Positions 17,121 to 26,386 of a stretch of DNA of 64,000 nucleotides are shown here, one piece after another. This DNA comes from Porphyrobacter sp. GTDB lineage: Bacteria > Pseudomonadota > Alphaproteobacteria > Sphingomonadales > Sphingomonadaceae. The translations under genes and the position numbers were made by a program. Location: the NCBI GenBank assembly GCA_027531395.1, contig JAPZRO010000006.1, positions 1 through 64,000 on the forward strand, given 5' to 3'. Numbering within the stretch: the stretch's first letter is position 1; each line of letters starts with the position of its first letter. The notes below the pieces were generated by a model that was given only the letters and a program-made list of their open reading frames with translations, was not told the DNA's origin and did not search any database.

Positions 17121-17969
17121 TCAGGCGCTCAGCCGCTTCCCGATCGCCTGCCCCATGCGCAGCGGATCGCCCGCTTTCAGGCCTTCGAGCCATTCCACCC
17201 GCCCGGGCTCGAACAGCAGCACCACGGTCGAGCCGAGATAGAAGCGGCCCATCTCGTCCCCGGCCGCGAAATCGCGCGCGGCGGCGCTGTGATCCTCGCG
17301 CACCGCCGCGCGGGCGTGGGTGCGGAAGGTGTTGGGCCAAACGGTGTCGATCCCGGCGACGATCATCGCCCCCACCATGATGCTGGCAAAGCGCCCGTCC
17401 GGCCCGTCGAACAGGCAGGCGAGGCGTTCGTTGCGTGCGAACAGCCGCTCGACGTTCTCGGCGGTCTCCTGATTGACCGAGAACAGGTCGCCCGGAAGAT
17501 AGGCGCTCGTCGCCAGCCGCCCCGCCGCCGGCATGTGCACGCGGTGATAGTCGCGCGGTGACAGGTAGATCGTCATGAACCGCCCGCCCTCGAACCGCGC
17601 CGCCTCATTCACCTCGCCGCCGAGGATTTCGGCAACCGAATAATCGCGCCCCTTTGCCTGCACGATGCGCCCGCCGGTGATGGGGCCAAGCTGGCTGATC
17701 GCGCCATCGGCGGGGCTGAGGATGAAGGCGTCGCTATCTGCCAGCGGCCTTGCGCCGGGCTTCAACTCGCGGGTGAAGAAGTCGTTGAAGCTCGCAAACT
17801 CGCCGATCCCCCGCGCGGCCTCCGAAAGGTCGACATCGAAGGCGGCGACGAAGCGCCGGATCAGTGCATCGCGCAGCCACGGGCTCGTGCTTTCGGCCAG
17901 CAGCCCGGCAAGGCGCGAGAGTGCGTGCTGGGGCGCGAGGTGCTGAAAGGCGATGAAGGGTGAGGACAT
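17121..17969 (-). CDS. psd: Phosphatidylserine decarboxylase proenzyme
   Basis: 282 residues. It converts phosphatidylserine to phosphatidylethanolamine in the inner membrane. The decisive motif is L-G-S-T near residue 240 (Y-L-G-S-T-V-V-L-L-F), where self-cleavage before Ser creates the pyruvoyl cofactor; the preceding F-A-A-G-D-E-M-G-R-F and the N-terminal F-N-D-F-F-T-R-E-L-K-P-G-A-R-P are also family signatures, as are S-P-A-D-G and H-R-V-H-M-P. Length fits the group-I proteobacterial enzymes. No PssA gene is adjacent. It is divergent from the kinase-like gene at 18062. Confidence 0.95.
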   Translation of the reverse strand: MSSPFIAFQHLAPQHALSRLAGLLAESTSPWLRDALIRRFVAAFDVDLSEAARGIGEFASFNDFFTRELKPGARPLADSDAFILSPADGAISQLGPITGGRIVQAKGRDYSVAEILGGEVNEAARFEGGRFMTIYLSPRDYHRVHMPAAGRLATSAYLPGDLFSVNQETAENVERLFARNERLACLFDGPDGRFASIMVGAMIVAGIDTVWPNTFRTHARAAVREDHSAAARDFAAGDEMGRFYLGSTVVLLFEPGRVEWLEGLKAGDPLRMGQAIGKRLSA

Positions 17970-18061
17970 ATGCGGCCCCTAGCCCGAATGCGGATAGCGC
18001 GCCACAGGCCTGTTGTGACTTGGGCGGGTGCTGCCTATCGTCGCGGCCGGGAGAGGGATCG

Positions 18062-19111
18062 ATGGCACAATTTCCGGCGCATCCGGACGAGATTACCGAC
18101 GATTGGTGGGCGCATGTGCTGGGCCGCGCGCCAGAGCGCTGGCGCTCGGAGCCGATCGGCACCGGGCAGGTGGGCGATTCTGTGCGCTTCACGCTGGAGT
18201 TTGCCGATGGCGAGGGGCCGCGCACGCTCGCGGGCAAGTTCGCCGCCGCCGATCCGACCAGCCGCGGCACGGCAGCGATGCTCGGGCTCTACACCAAGGA
18301 AGTGCGGTTCTACCGCGATCTTGCCCCGCAATTGCCGATCCGCACGCCGCAGACCCTGTTTGCCGAGATCGCCGACGATGGCGCAAGCTTCTGCCTGCTG
18401 TTCGAGGATCTCGGGCCCGCGCGCGGGGGCAACCAGATCGCGGGGTGCACGATTGCCGATGCCCGCGCGGTCGTGAAGCAGGCCGCCGCGCTCCACGCCC
18501 CGAGCTGGCACAATCCGGCGATCCTTGATCTCGACTGGCTCCAGCCCGATCCCGCTGCCGCCGCGCAGGTCAAGGCGCTCTATCCGCAGGCGCAGGCGAT
18601 CTTCCGCGAGCGTTACCGGGACAGCCTCGAACCCCACTTCATGGCACTGTGCGAGGCGCTGGCCGAGGTCACCGCCGCCACCGATCGCAAGCAGGAACGC
18701 GTCAGCCTCGTCCATGGCGATTTCCGGCTCGACAATGTGCTGTTCGACATCAGGGGCGGGGCGGAGCCGGTGGCGGTGCTCGACTGGCAGACGCTCACCA
18801 TCGGCAACGGCCTCACCGATATCGGCTATTTCCTCGGCTGCGGGATCGGCGACGCCCTGCGCCGCCAGCACGAGCGCGAGCTGCTCAAACTCTACTGCGC
18901 CGAGATGACTGCGCGCGGCGTACCGATGAGTGTTGAGGCGATCTGGCGCGACTATGTCGTGGGCGCGCTGCACGGGGTCTCGACCGCCGTGTTCAGCGCC
19001 GCCTTCGTGGTCCGCACCGAACGCGGCGATGCCAATTTCCTGTCGATGGCGCGCGGCGCCTGCGCGCTGTGCCATGAGCACGGCGCGCTCGATCTGATGA
19101 TGAAGGAATAA
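18062..19111 (+). CDS. Aminoglycoside-phosphotransferase/ecdysteroid-kinase-like protein
   Basis: 349 residues from ATG 18062. The kinase core shows the Brenner motif V-H-G-D-F-R-L-D-N-V-L-F (about 217-228) with catalytic Asp and metal-binding Asn, and the metal-binding V-L-D-W-Q (about 238-242). A glycine-poor N-lobe (G-T-G-Q-V-G-D-S-V-R-F) precedes it. These place it in the APH/choline-kinase superfamily, in the branch often annotated as ecdysteroid-kinase-like. Members phosphorylate small alcohols; the substrate here is unknown. It is first in a tight operon (four bases to the next gene) with an uncharacterised protein, an oxoprolinase-type enzyme and two membrane proteins, so antibiotic resistance is an unlikely role. 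Confidence 0.75.
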   Translation: MAQFPAHPDEITDDWWAHVLGRAPERWRSEPIGTGQVGDSVRFTLEFADGEGPRTLAGKFAAADPTSRGTAAMLGLYTKEVRFYRDLAPQLPIRTPQTLFAEIADDGASFCLLFEDLGPARGGNQIAGCTIADARAVVKQAAALHAPSWHNPAILDLDWLQPDPAAAAQVKALYPQAQAIFRERYRDSLEPHFMALCEALAEVTAATDRKQERVSLVHGDFRLDNVLFDIRGGAEPVAVLDWQTLTIGNGLTDIGYFLGCGIGDALRRQHERELLKLYCAEMTARGVPMSVEAIWRDYVVGALHGVSTAVFSAAFVVRTERGDANFLSMARGACALCHEHGALDLMMKE

Positions 19112-19115
19112 GACG

Positions 19116-20183
19116 ATGGTTCTGAGCCGGGGCGACGATTACCCGATCCACCAGACCCCTGATCCGGTCGCCTATTCGGGCACGGACCGCAATTTCTACG
19201 ACCGCTATTTCTTCAACGGCTATGCGCCCGATGGCAGCAGCTTCTTTGCGGTGGCTTTCGGGGTATATCCCCATCTCGATGTCGCCGACGCGCATTTCTG
19301 TGTGGTGCGCGGGGGCGTGCAGCATTGCCTCCATGCCAGCCGCCGGCTCGGGATGGAGCGGATGGAATTGTCCTGCGGGCCGGTGCGCATCGAAATCCTC
19401 GAACCGCTCCAGCGCCTGCGGGTGATAGTCGAGGGGGAGGGGATCGCCGCCGACATCACCTTCACCGGCCGCGCCTTTCCGATCGAGGAGCCGCGCTTCA
19501 CCTGGCGCACGGGCGCGCGCACGGTGATGGACTACACCCGCCTCACCCAGAACGGCCATTACGAGGGCTGGATCGACGTCGACGGGGTGCGCAGCGCGCT
19601 GCCCGCTGGCACCGCCGGAACGCGCGATCGCAGCTGGGGGGTGCGCCCCATCGGCGCGGCTGATCCGCAATTCGCCGGGCGCAGCGTGCCGCAGTTCTTC
19701 TGGCAATGGACCCCGGTCAACCTGCCCACCCGTTCGGTGTTCTATCATTTGAACGCCCATGCCGATGGCACCGCATGGAATACCCGCGCGGTGATCGCGC
19801 CCGATGGCAACGGGGCGGAGGCCTTCACCGAAGACCACGCACCGCAGATGGAAACGCAGCTCGTCCCCGGCACCCGCTGGCCGGCGCGCAGCGAGCTCGC
19901 CATCGGCGGCGAGCGCTTCGTGCTGGAGCCGGTCAGCCGCTTCCAGATGCGCGGCCTCGGCTATACCTCGCCCAAATGGGGCCACGGGCTCGACCACGGC
20001 ACGTTGGAGGTCGAGCGCGAGGATATCGATCTCGCCGCCATCGATCCCGCCCGGCCCGACAATCTCCACGTCCAGATGCTGTGCCGCGTCACCGGCCCCG
20101 GCGGCGAGGCCGGGATGGGCGTGTTCGAACAGCTCGCGATCGGCGACTATGCCCCGCTCGGCCTTAACGGATTGTCCGGATGA
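19116..20183 (+). CDS. Uncharacterised protein, possibly lipocalin/CrtC-like fold
   Basis: 355 residues, no signal peptide or membrane segment. Predicted beta-rich with a striking density of aromatic and charged residues; recognisable blocks are F-Y-D-R-Y-F-F-N-G-Y near the start, F-T-W-R-T-G-A-R, R-D-R-S-W-G-V-R (about residues 170-177) and F-F-W-Q-W-T-P. The R-D-R-S-W-G-x-R block and two-halved beta layout recall hydratases/lipocalin-like proteins of the CrtC/AttH type, which often occur next to kinase-like genes in sphingomonads. That is only a structural guess. Its stop overlaps the oxoprolinase start by four bases (ATGA), so it is co-translated with it. Confidence 0.55.
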   Translation: MVLSRGDDYPIHQTPDPVAYSGTDRNFYDRYFFNGYAPDGSSFFAVAFGVYPHLDVADAHFCVVRGGVQHCLHASRRLGMERMELSCGPVRIEILEPLQRLRVIVEGEGIAADITFTGRAFPIEEPRFTWRTGARTVMDYTRLTQNGHYEGWIDVDGVRSALPAGTAGTRDRSWGVRPIGAADPQFAGRSVPQFFWQWTPVNLPTRSVFYHLNAHADGTAWNTRAVIAPDGNGAEAFTEDHAPQMETQLVPGTRWPARSELAIGGERFVLEPVSRFQMRGLGYTSPKWGHGLDHGTLEVEREDIDLAAIDPARPDNLHVQMLCRVTGPGGEAGMGVFEQLAIGDYAPLGLNGLSG

Positions 20184-23100
20184 CAGCATGGCGCTTTGCC
20201 GTGGATCGCGGCGGCACCTTCACCGATGTGGTCGCCACCACGCCTGACGGGCGGCTGGTGACCGAAAAGCTGCTGTCCGAAAACCCCGGCCTCTATGCCG
20301 ATGCCGCGAGCGAGGCGGTGCGGCGGCTGATGGCGCGCTATGGCGAGGGGGAGATCGCCGAGCTGAGGATCGGCACCACGGTCGCCACCAACGCGCTCTT
20401 GGAGCGCAAGGGCGAGCGGCTGGCGCTGGCGATCACGCGCGGCTTTGCCGATGCCCTGCGGATCGGCACGCAGGCGCGGCCCGATATTTTCGCGCGCCAT
20501 ATCGTGCTGCCCGAACAGCTCGCGGCGCGGGTGGTCGAGATCGACGAGCGGGTCGCGGCCGACGGCACGGTGCTGCGCCCTGTCGATGAAGACGCGGCGC
20601 GCGCGGCCTTCGCGGATTTGCGCGACGAGGGCTTCGATGCGCTCGCCATCGTGCTGATGCATGGCTGGCAGCACCGTGCGCACGAGGCGCGGTTGGCCGC
20701 CATCGCCCGCGAGATGGGCTTTGCGCAGGTCAGCGTCAGCCACGAGGTCGCCCCGCTGATCCGGTTGATCCCGCGCGGCGATACGACCGTGGTCGACGCC
20801 TATCTCTCGCCCGTGTTGCGGCGCTACACCGATGGTTTGCAGGCGAGCCTGCCCAAGGCCGGGGCGCTGCGCTTCATGCAGTCGAACGGCGGGCTGGCCG
20901 AAGTCGGCGCGTTTCGCGGCAAGGATGCGATCCTCTCCGGCCCAGCGGGGGGCGTGGTCGGCATGGTCGCGGCGAGCGCACCGCTGGGCCATACGCGGCT
21001 GATCGGGTTCGACATGGGCGGCACCAGCACCGATGTGGCGCACTACGCCGGAGAATACGAGCTGACCGGCGATTCCGTGGTCGCGGGCGTGCGGGTCGCC
21101 GCACCGATGATGCAGATCCACACCGTGGCGGCGGGCGGCGGCTCGATCTGCCGCTTCGACGGATCGCGCTTCCGCGTCGGCCCGGAAAGCGCCGGCGCCG
21201 ATCCCGGCCCTGCCTGCTACCGCAAGGGCGGGCCGCTGACCGTGACCGACTGCAACCTGTTCCTCGGCCGGATCGACCCGGCGTTCTTTCCACCCGTGTT
21301 CGGCCCCGCGGGCGACCAGCCGCTCGACCCCGAGGCGGCGCGCGCACGGCTGGAGGCGGTCGCCGCGCTGCTGCCCGAACCGCGCCCGCTGGCCGAGATC
21401 GCCGAGGGCTTCCTCGCCATCGCCGTCGACAACATGGCAGCCGCGATCCGCAAGATCTCGGTCGCGCGCGGGCATGATGTGACCACCTATGCGCTCGCCT
21501 GCTTCGGCGGGGCGGGCGGGCAGCACGCCTGCCGGGTGGCCGATGCGCTGGGGATGGAGACGGTGCTGGTGCATCCGCTTGCCGGGATGCTCTCGGCCTA
21601 CGGCATCGGCCTTGCGCCGGTGAAGGCGATCCGCGAGGTCAGTCTGGTGCGCCCGCTGGGGGAGCGCTTCGCGGGCGAACTGGCCGCACTCGAGGACGCG
21701 GCGCGGCAGGACGTGCTGGCGCAAGGCATCGCGCCCGAGGCGATCCGGCTCGCATCGCTTGCCCGCCTGCGCTTTGCCGGGAGCGATTCCGTGCTGGCGA
21801 TCCCCTGCGGCGATGCGGCCGCAATGGATGCTGCCTTCCGCGCGCTCCACCGCCAGCGTTTCGGCTATTCCGAGGCGGAAGGGGCGATCATCGTCGAGGC
21901 GTTGAGTGTCGAGGCGAGCGGGCATGCGGGCGGGCTCGCGGCAGCCTCCGCCATTCCCGAGACCACCGCGGCGGTCAGCGCGCTGCTGCCCGGCGACTGG
22001 CCGGTGATGGCCCGCGCCGCGCTTGTCACGGGCGAGGCGGTGCACGGCCCGCTGCTGATCATCGACCCGGGCTCGACCACCGTGGTCGAGGCTGGCTGGC
22101 AGGCGCGGCTGGCCACCGAAGGCAGCCTGATCCTCACCCGCACCGCGCCGCTTGCCCGCGAACGCGCCGCCGGAACCGCCGCCGATCCAGTCCGGCTCGA
22201 AATTTTCAACAACCTGTTCATGGCGATCGCCGAGGAAATGGGCGTGGTGCTCCAGAGCACCGCCACTTCGGTCAACATCAAGGAACGGCTCGATTTCTCC
22301 TGCGCGCTGTTCGACGCGAAGGGCGCGCTGATCGCCAATGCGCCGCATATCCCGGTGCATCTCGGCAGTATGGGCGATTCCATCGCGCGGGTGATCGAAG
22401 CCAGAGGCTTGCGGCGCGACGGGCGCGGCTTCCGGCGCGGGGACGCCTATGTCCTCAACGATCCCTATCGCGGCGGCACCCACCTGCCCGACATCACCGT
22501 GATCGCGCCGGTGTTCTACGATGCCGCGAGCGGGGAGCCTGACGCCTTTGTCGCCGCGCGCGGGCACCATGCCGATATCGGCGGGATCGCCCCCGGATCG
22601 ATGCCGCCCGAAAGCCGCACCATCGCCGAAGAGGGCGTGCTGATCGACAATCTGCTGATGGTCGATGAGGGCACTTTCCGCGAGGCGGTGGTACGCGATG
22701 TGCTCGCCTCGGCGCAATTTCCGGCGCGCAATCCGGATCGCAACCTCTCCGACCTGCGCGCCCAACTCGCCGCCTGCACGCGCGGGGCTGAGCTGCTCGA
22801 AGGTGCCGCCAGCGAGCACGGGACCGAGGTCCTCGCCGCCTACATGGATCACGTCCTCGCCAATGGCGAGGAAAGCGTGCGGCGCCTGCTGGGCGGCCTT
22901 GCGGACGGGGAATTCGCCTATGAAATGGACAATGGCGCCTGCGTGAAGGTCGCGATCCGCATCGACCGGCAGGCGCGTTCGGCGGTGTTCGACTTCACCG
23001 GCACCTCTGCGCAATTGCCCGACAACTTCAACGCCCCGCGCGCGATCACCCGTGCCGCCGCGCTCTATGTCCTGCGCACGCTGATCGACGATGCGATCCC

Positions 23101-23725
23101 GATGAACGACGGGTGCCTCAGGCCCGTGACGCTGATCGTCCCGGAAGGCTCGATGCTGAACCCGCACCCCGGCGCGGCGGTGGTGGCGGGCAATGTCGAG
23201 ACCTCGCAGGTCGTCACCGACGCGCTGTTCGCCGCGACGGGCCGCCTCGCACCTTCGCAGGGCACGATGAACAACTTCACCTTCGGCAATGAGCGGCACC
23301 AGTATTACGAAACGATCTGCGGCGGATCGGGCGCGGGGCCGGATCACGATGGCACCAGCGCCGTGCAAACCCACATGACCAATTCGCGCCTGACCGATCC
23401 CGAGATCCTCGAAACCCGCCTTCCGGTGCGGCTGGAGGAATTCGCGATCCGGCGCGGATCGGGCGGGGCCGGGCGGCAGCGCGGCGGCGACGGGGTGGTG
23501 CGCAAGCTCACCTTCCTCGAGCCGATGCGCGCCAATATCCTCGCCAATCGCCGCAAGGTGGCCCCGCGCGGCCTCACCGGCGGGGGCGACGCTGCGCCAG
23601 GGCGCAACTGGGTCGAGCGCGCCGATGGCACCCGCGAAGACCTCGGCGCGACCGGTTCGGCGCAGATGCAGCCCGGGGACACATTCGTGATCCTGACGCC
23701 CGGAGGAGGGGGTTTCGGCAAATGA
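20180..23725 (+). CDS. Fused hydantoinase A/B-type 5-oxoprolinase
   Basis: 1181 residues. The N-terminal half (about 1-690) is a HyuA/oxoprolinase ATPase domain: V-D-R-G-G-T-F-T-D-V-V at the start, G-T-T-V-A-T-N-A-L-L-E-R, and the G-F-D-M-G-G-T-S-T-D-V phosphate loop near residue 280. The C-terminal half (about 700-1181) is a HyuB domain with L-R-L-E-I-F-N-N-L-F-M-A-I-A-E-E-M-G and a P-H-I-P-V-H-L-G-S-M motif. The A-B fusion and length match eukaryotic-type OplA, which opens 5-oxoproline to glutamate using ATP; hydantoin or acetone-carboxylase-like substrates are alternatives. Followed by DUF969 and DUF979 genes with four-base overlaps, an arrangement consistent with uptake and opening of 5-oxoproline. 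Confidence 0.85.
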   Translation: MTAWRFAVDRGGTFTDVVATTPDGRLVTEKLLSENPGLYADAASEAVRRLMARYGEGEIAELRIGTTVATNALLERKGERLALAITRGFADALRIGTQARPDIFARHIVLPEQLAARVVEIDERVAADGTVLRPVDEDAARAAFADLRDEGFDALAIVLMHGWQHRAHEARLAAIAREMGFAQVSVSHEVAPLIRLIPRGDTTVVDAYLSPVLRRYTDGLQASLPKAGALRFMQSNGGLAEVGAFRGKDAILSGPAGGVVGMVAASAPLGHTRLIGFDMGGTSTDVAHYAGEYELTGDSVVAGVRVAAPMMQIHTVAAGGGSICRFDGSRFRVGPESAGADPGPACYRKGGPLTVTDCNLFLGRIDPAFFPPVFGPAGDQPLDPEAARARLEAVAALLPEPRPLAEIAEGFLAIAVDNMAAAIRKISVARGHDVTTYALACFGGAGGQHACRVADALGMETVLVHPLAGMLSAYGIGLAPVKAIREVSLVRPLGERFAGELAALEDAARQDVLAQGIAPEAIRLASLARLRFAGSDSVLAIPCGDAAAMDAAFRALHRQRFGYSEAEGAIIVEALSVEASGHAGGLAAASAIPETTAAVSALLPGDWPVMARAALVTGEAVHGPLLIIDPGSTTVVEAGWQARLATEGSLILTRTAPLARERAAGTAADPVRLEIFNNLFMAIAEEMGVVLQSTATSVNIKERLDFSCALFDAKGALIANAPHIPVHLGSMGDSIARVIEARGLRRDGRGFRRGDAYVLNDPYRGGTHLPDITVIAPVFYDAASGEPDAFVAARGHHADIGGIAPGSMPPESRTIAEEGVLIDNLLMVDEGTFREAVVRDVLASAQFPARNPDRNLSDLRAQLAACTRGAELLEGAASEHGTEVLAAYMDHVLANGEESVRRLLGGLADGEFAYEMDNGACVKVAIRIDRQARSAVFDFTGTSAQLPDNFNAPRAITRAAALYVLRTLIDDAIPMNDGCLRPVTLIVPEGSMLNPHPGAAVVAGNVETSQVVTDALFAATGRLAPSQGTMNNFTFGNERHQYYETICGGSGAGPDHDGTSAVQTHMTNSRLTDPEILETRLPVRLEEFAIRRGSGGAGRQRGGDGVVRKLTFLEPMRANILANRRKVAPRGLTGGGDAAPGRNWVERADGTREDLGATGSAQMQPGDTFVILTPGGGGFGK

Positions 23726-24393
23726 ATTACTGGCCGCTGGCAGGCATCGCCATCGTCGTTCTGGGCTTTGCCCTGCGCTTCAATCCGCTGCTGGTGGTGG
23801 TCAGCGCCGCGCTGGCGACGGGCGTGCTGGCGGGGCTTGACCTGCTCGCGGTGATCGAGGCGCTGGGCAAGGCCTTCAACGACAACCGCTATATCTCGGT
23901 GACGTGGATCATTCTGCCGGTGATCGGGTTGCTCGAACGCTACGGGTTGCAGCAGCGCGCCCGCAGTGTGATCGAAGGAATGCGCGGGGCCACGATGGGC
24001 AAGCTGCTGGTCGCCTATCTCGCCTTCCGCCAGATCACCTCGGCCTTGGGGATGAAGGATATCGGCGGGCACGCACAGGCGGTGCGACCGCTGGTCGCGC
24101 CGATGGCAGAGGCGGCGGCGCTCAAGACCCATGGCGATCTGCCCGAGGCCGAGCGGGACAAGGTCAAGGCCATGGCTGCCGCGACCGACAATGTCGGGCT
24201 GTTCTTCGGCGAGGACATCTTCTTCGCGATCGCCTCGATCCTGCTGATTCAGGGCGTGTTCGAGGCGGCGGGCTATCCGCTTACGCCGCTGGAACTGTCG
24301 GTCTGGGCGATCCCGACCGCGATCTGTGCCTTCGTGATCCACGCGGGCCGCATCCGCGCCCTTGATCGCAGGCTGGGGAGGGCGGGCCGGTGA
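23722..24393 (+). CDS. DUF969 family membrane protein, probable 5-oxoproline uptake subunit
   Basis: 223 residues with about five membrane helices: W-P-L-A-G-I-A-I-V-V-L-G-F at the N-terminus, a second near 25-42, one near 65-75, one near 155-175 and one near 190-205. The central G-M-K-D-I-G-G-H-A-Q-A-V-R-P-L and T-D-N-V-G-L-F-F-G-E-D signatures identify DUF969. This family almost always pairs with DUF979, as here, and is often found near 5-oxoproline or pyroglutamyl peptide genes, so the pair is believed to be a transporter. Start and stop each overlap neighbours by four bases. Confidence 0.8.
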   Translation: MNYWPLAGIAIVVLGFALRFNPLLVVVSAALATGVLAGLDLLAVIEALGKAFNDNRYISVTWIILPVIGLLERYGLQQRARSVIEGMRGATMGKLLVAYLAFRQITSALGMKDIGGHAQAVRPLVAPMAEAAALKTHGDLPEAERDKVKAMAAATDNVGLFFGEDIFFAIASILLIQGVFEAAGYPLTPLELSVWAIPTAICAFVIHAGRIRALDRRLGRAGR

Positions 24394-25340
24394 TCACCTA
24401 TGAATGGCTCTATGTGCTGGCTGGCATCATGTTTGCGGTCTGGGCGCTGCTGTCGCTGAAGGACGAGCGCCAGAGCAATGCCGCCTTCTGGGCGCTGCTG
24501 GCAGCAAGCTTCCTGTTGGGCAGCCATGTCTCCGATCTCGTCAACGGCATCATCGTGCTGGCGATGGTGGCCATCGCGGGGCTGGGCGGGCTGAAGCGCA
24601 GTGATCCGTCGACCACCACGCCCGAGGAGCGTCAGGCGCAGGCGGAGCGGCTCGGCAACCGCTTGTTCCTGCCTGCGCTGATCGTCCCGCTGACCGCCGT
24701 CGCCGGGACGCTGCTCTACAATTACACCCCGCTGGGCGAGACCGAGCTGTTCGAGGCGCGACGCGAGACGCTGCTGCTGTTCGGGATCGGCGTGATCGCG
24801 GCGCTGGTCGCGGCGATGGTCTGGCTGCGGCCACCGCTGTCCGCTCCGGCGCAGGAGGGGCGGCGGCTGCTCGATTCGATCGGCTGGGCAGCGATCCTGC
24901 CGCAGATGCTGGCGGCGCTCGGCGCGGTGTTTGCGCTCGCGGGGGTGGGCGAGATAATCGGCGGGATCGCCGGCGGCATCATCCCCGAAGGCAGCGTGCT
25001 GCTGACCGTGATCGTCTTTGCTGCCGGCATGGCGCTGTTCACGATGATCATGGGCAATGCCTTTGCCGCCTTCCCGGTGATGGCGGCGGCGATCGGCATT
25101 CCGCTGCTGGTCGAGCAATATGGCGGCAACCCGGCGGTGATCGGTGCCGTCGGCATGCTGGCGGGCTTCTGCGGCACGCTGCTGACCCCGATGGCGGCCA
25201 ATTTCAACATCGTGCCCGCCGCGCTGCTCGAACTGAAAGACCAGAACGCGGTGATCCGCCAGCAGGTCGGCACCGCCGTCCCGCTATGGCTGTGCAATGT
25301 CGTGATCATTTATGTGGGGGCGTTTCTGCTGTGGAACTGA
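24390..25340 (+). CDS. DUF979 family membrane protein, probable 5-oxoproline uptake partner
   Basis: 316 residues and about eight to nine hydrophobic helices, including W-A-L-L-A-A-S-F-L-L-G (about 32-45), a pair near 85-140, and G-N-A-F-A-A-F-P-V-M-A-A-A-I-G (about 220-235). The P-M-A-A-N-F-N-I-V-P-A-A-L-L-E-L motif near residue 270 is typical of DUF979. It is the obligate companion of the DUF969 gene it overlaps. The oxoprolinase upstream suggests a cyclic amide such as 5-oxoproline as cargo. Its stop overlaps the next gene by ten bases. Confidence 0.8.
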   Translation: MITYEWLYVLAGIMFAVWALLSLKDERQSNAAFWALLAASFLLGSHVSDLVNGIIVLAMVAIAGLGGLKRSDPSTTTPEERQAQAERLGNRLFLPALIVPLTAVAGTLLYNYTPLGETELFEARRETLLLFGIGVIAALVAAMVWLRPPLSAPAQEGRRLLDSIGWAAILPQMLAALGAVFALAGVGEIIGGIAGGIIPEGSVLLTVIVFAAGMALFTMIMGNAFAAFPVMAAAIGIPLLVEQYGGNPAVIGAVGMLAGFCGTLLTPMAANFNIVPAALLELKDQNAVIRQQVGTAVPLWLCNVVIIYVGAFLLWN

Positions 25341-26317
25341 CCGAGGATATCGCCCGCAACTTCGCGCAGATTGCGCTGGGGCACGTGGCGCGGGCCTACC
25401 CCTACAAGGACGATCATGTCTTCACCAGCGAGGGCGACTTGCGCCTGCCGCGCGAGGCCCATCCGGTGTTCTTTGGCAGCTTCGACTGGCATTCCTGCGT
25501 GCACGGCTGGTGGACGCTGCTGACCCTGCGGCGGCTCTATCCCGCGAGCCCCGAGGCGGCGCAGATCGAAGCGCCGGCGGAGGAGACTTTCACCGAGGCC
25601 AAGCTCGCGGTGGAGCTGGCCTATCTCGATCGTCCGGCATCGCGCGGGTTCGAGCGGCCCTATGGCTGGGGCTGGCTCCTCTATCTCCACCACGAGGCCG
25701 CGCGGCATGAGGACCGCGAATGGGGCGCAAGGCTCGAGCCGCTGGCGCGGGCCTTCGCGGCGCGGCTGCGGGATTACCTCGGCATCCTGACCTATCCGAT
25801 CACTGTAGGCACGCATTTCAATACAGCCTTCGCGCTGGTGCTGGCGCGGCGCTGGGCCGAGAGCCGCGACCCTGCACTGGTGGTGCTGATCGACGACTGG
25901 GCGACCCGCGCCTTCGGCCACCGGCGCGATTACGCGGGGTGGGAGCCGGGGGGCGACGAGTTCCTCTCCCCCGTGCTCACCGCCGCGCTACTGATGGCCG
26001 AGGTGCGCCCGCATCTCGCCTTCGCGCCGTGGTTTGAAGGGTTGGTGGTGGAGAATGGCTGGCTCGCGCGCGAATGCCGCCCGGTGTTCGTGTCCGACCG
26101 CAGCGACGGCAAGATCGCCCATCTCGACGGGCTGAACCTCAGCCGCGCCTGGTGCCTGCGCGAAATTGCGGCGGCGCTGGGCGGGACGGAAAGCGCATCT
26201 CTGCGTAAGCTCGCCGACCAGCATCTCGCAGCGGCCATGCCGCACGTGGCGGGCGATTACATGGGCGAGCACTGGCTGGCGAGTTTCGCGCTGCTGGCGC
26301 TGCTCGCGGCCGAGTAA
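25331..26317 (+). CDS. DUF2891 family protein
   Basis: 328 residues from GTG 25331, which overlaps the end of the DUF979 gene and continues the coupled operon; no upstream start avoids running deep inside the membrane protein. No signal peptide. The family signature is visible: F-F-G-S-F-D-W-H-S-C-V-H-G-W-W near residue 50, R-P-Y-G-W-G-W-L near 115, and G-T-H-F-N-T-A-F-A near 160. The repeated W/H-rich helices suggest an alpha/alpha toroid such as those of glycoside hydrolases and epimerases, but DUF2891 has no established activity that I know of. Linkage to oxoprolinase genes implies a part in the same catabolic process. Confidence 0.75.
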   Translation: MELTEDIARNFAQIALGHVARAYPYKDDHVFTSEGDLRLPREAHPVFFGSFDWHSCVHGWWTLLTLRRLYPASPEAAQIEAPAEETFTEAKLAVELAYLDRPASRGFERPYGWGWLLYLHHEAARHEDREWGARLEPLARAFAARLRDYLGILTYPITVGTHFNTAFALVLARRWAESRDPALVVLIDDWATRAFGHRRDYAGWEPGGDEFLSPVLTAALLMAEVRPHLAFAPWFEGLVVENGWLARECRPVFVSDRSDGKIAHLDGLNLSRAWCLREIAAALGGTESASLRKLADQHLAAAMPHVAGDYMGEHWLASFALLALLAAE

Positions 26318-26386
26318 GCGATGGAATTCGCTGCCGACGCGGCCTAGAGTTGCGCCGACAGCACAAGCGAAAGGGCCGGCACAGGC

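Noticed and set aside
18062..19111. Antibiotic resistance gene (aminoglycoside phosphotransferase)
   Set aside because: It has the kinase motifs but belongs to the ecdysteroid-kinase-like branch and is embedded in a catabolic operon with no mobile or resistance context.
20147..23374. A 1075-codon open frame on the minus strand opposite the oxoprolinase gene
   Set aside because: Composition is H/R/G/D-rich without any domain motif, and the opposite strand encodes a clear 1181-residue enzyme. Long antisense open frames are expected at this GC content.
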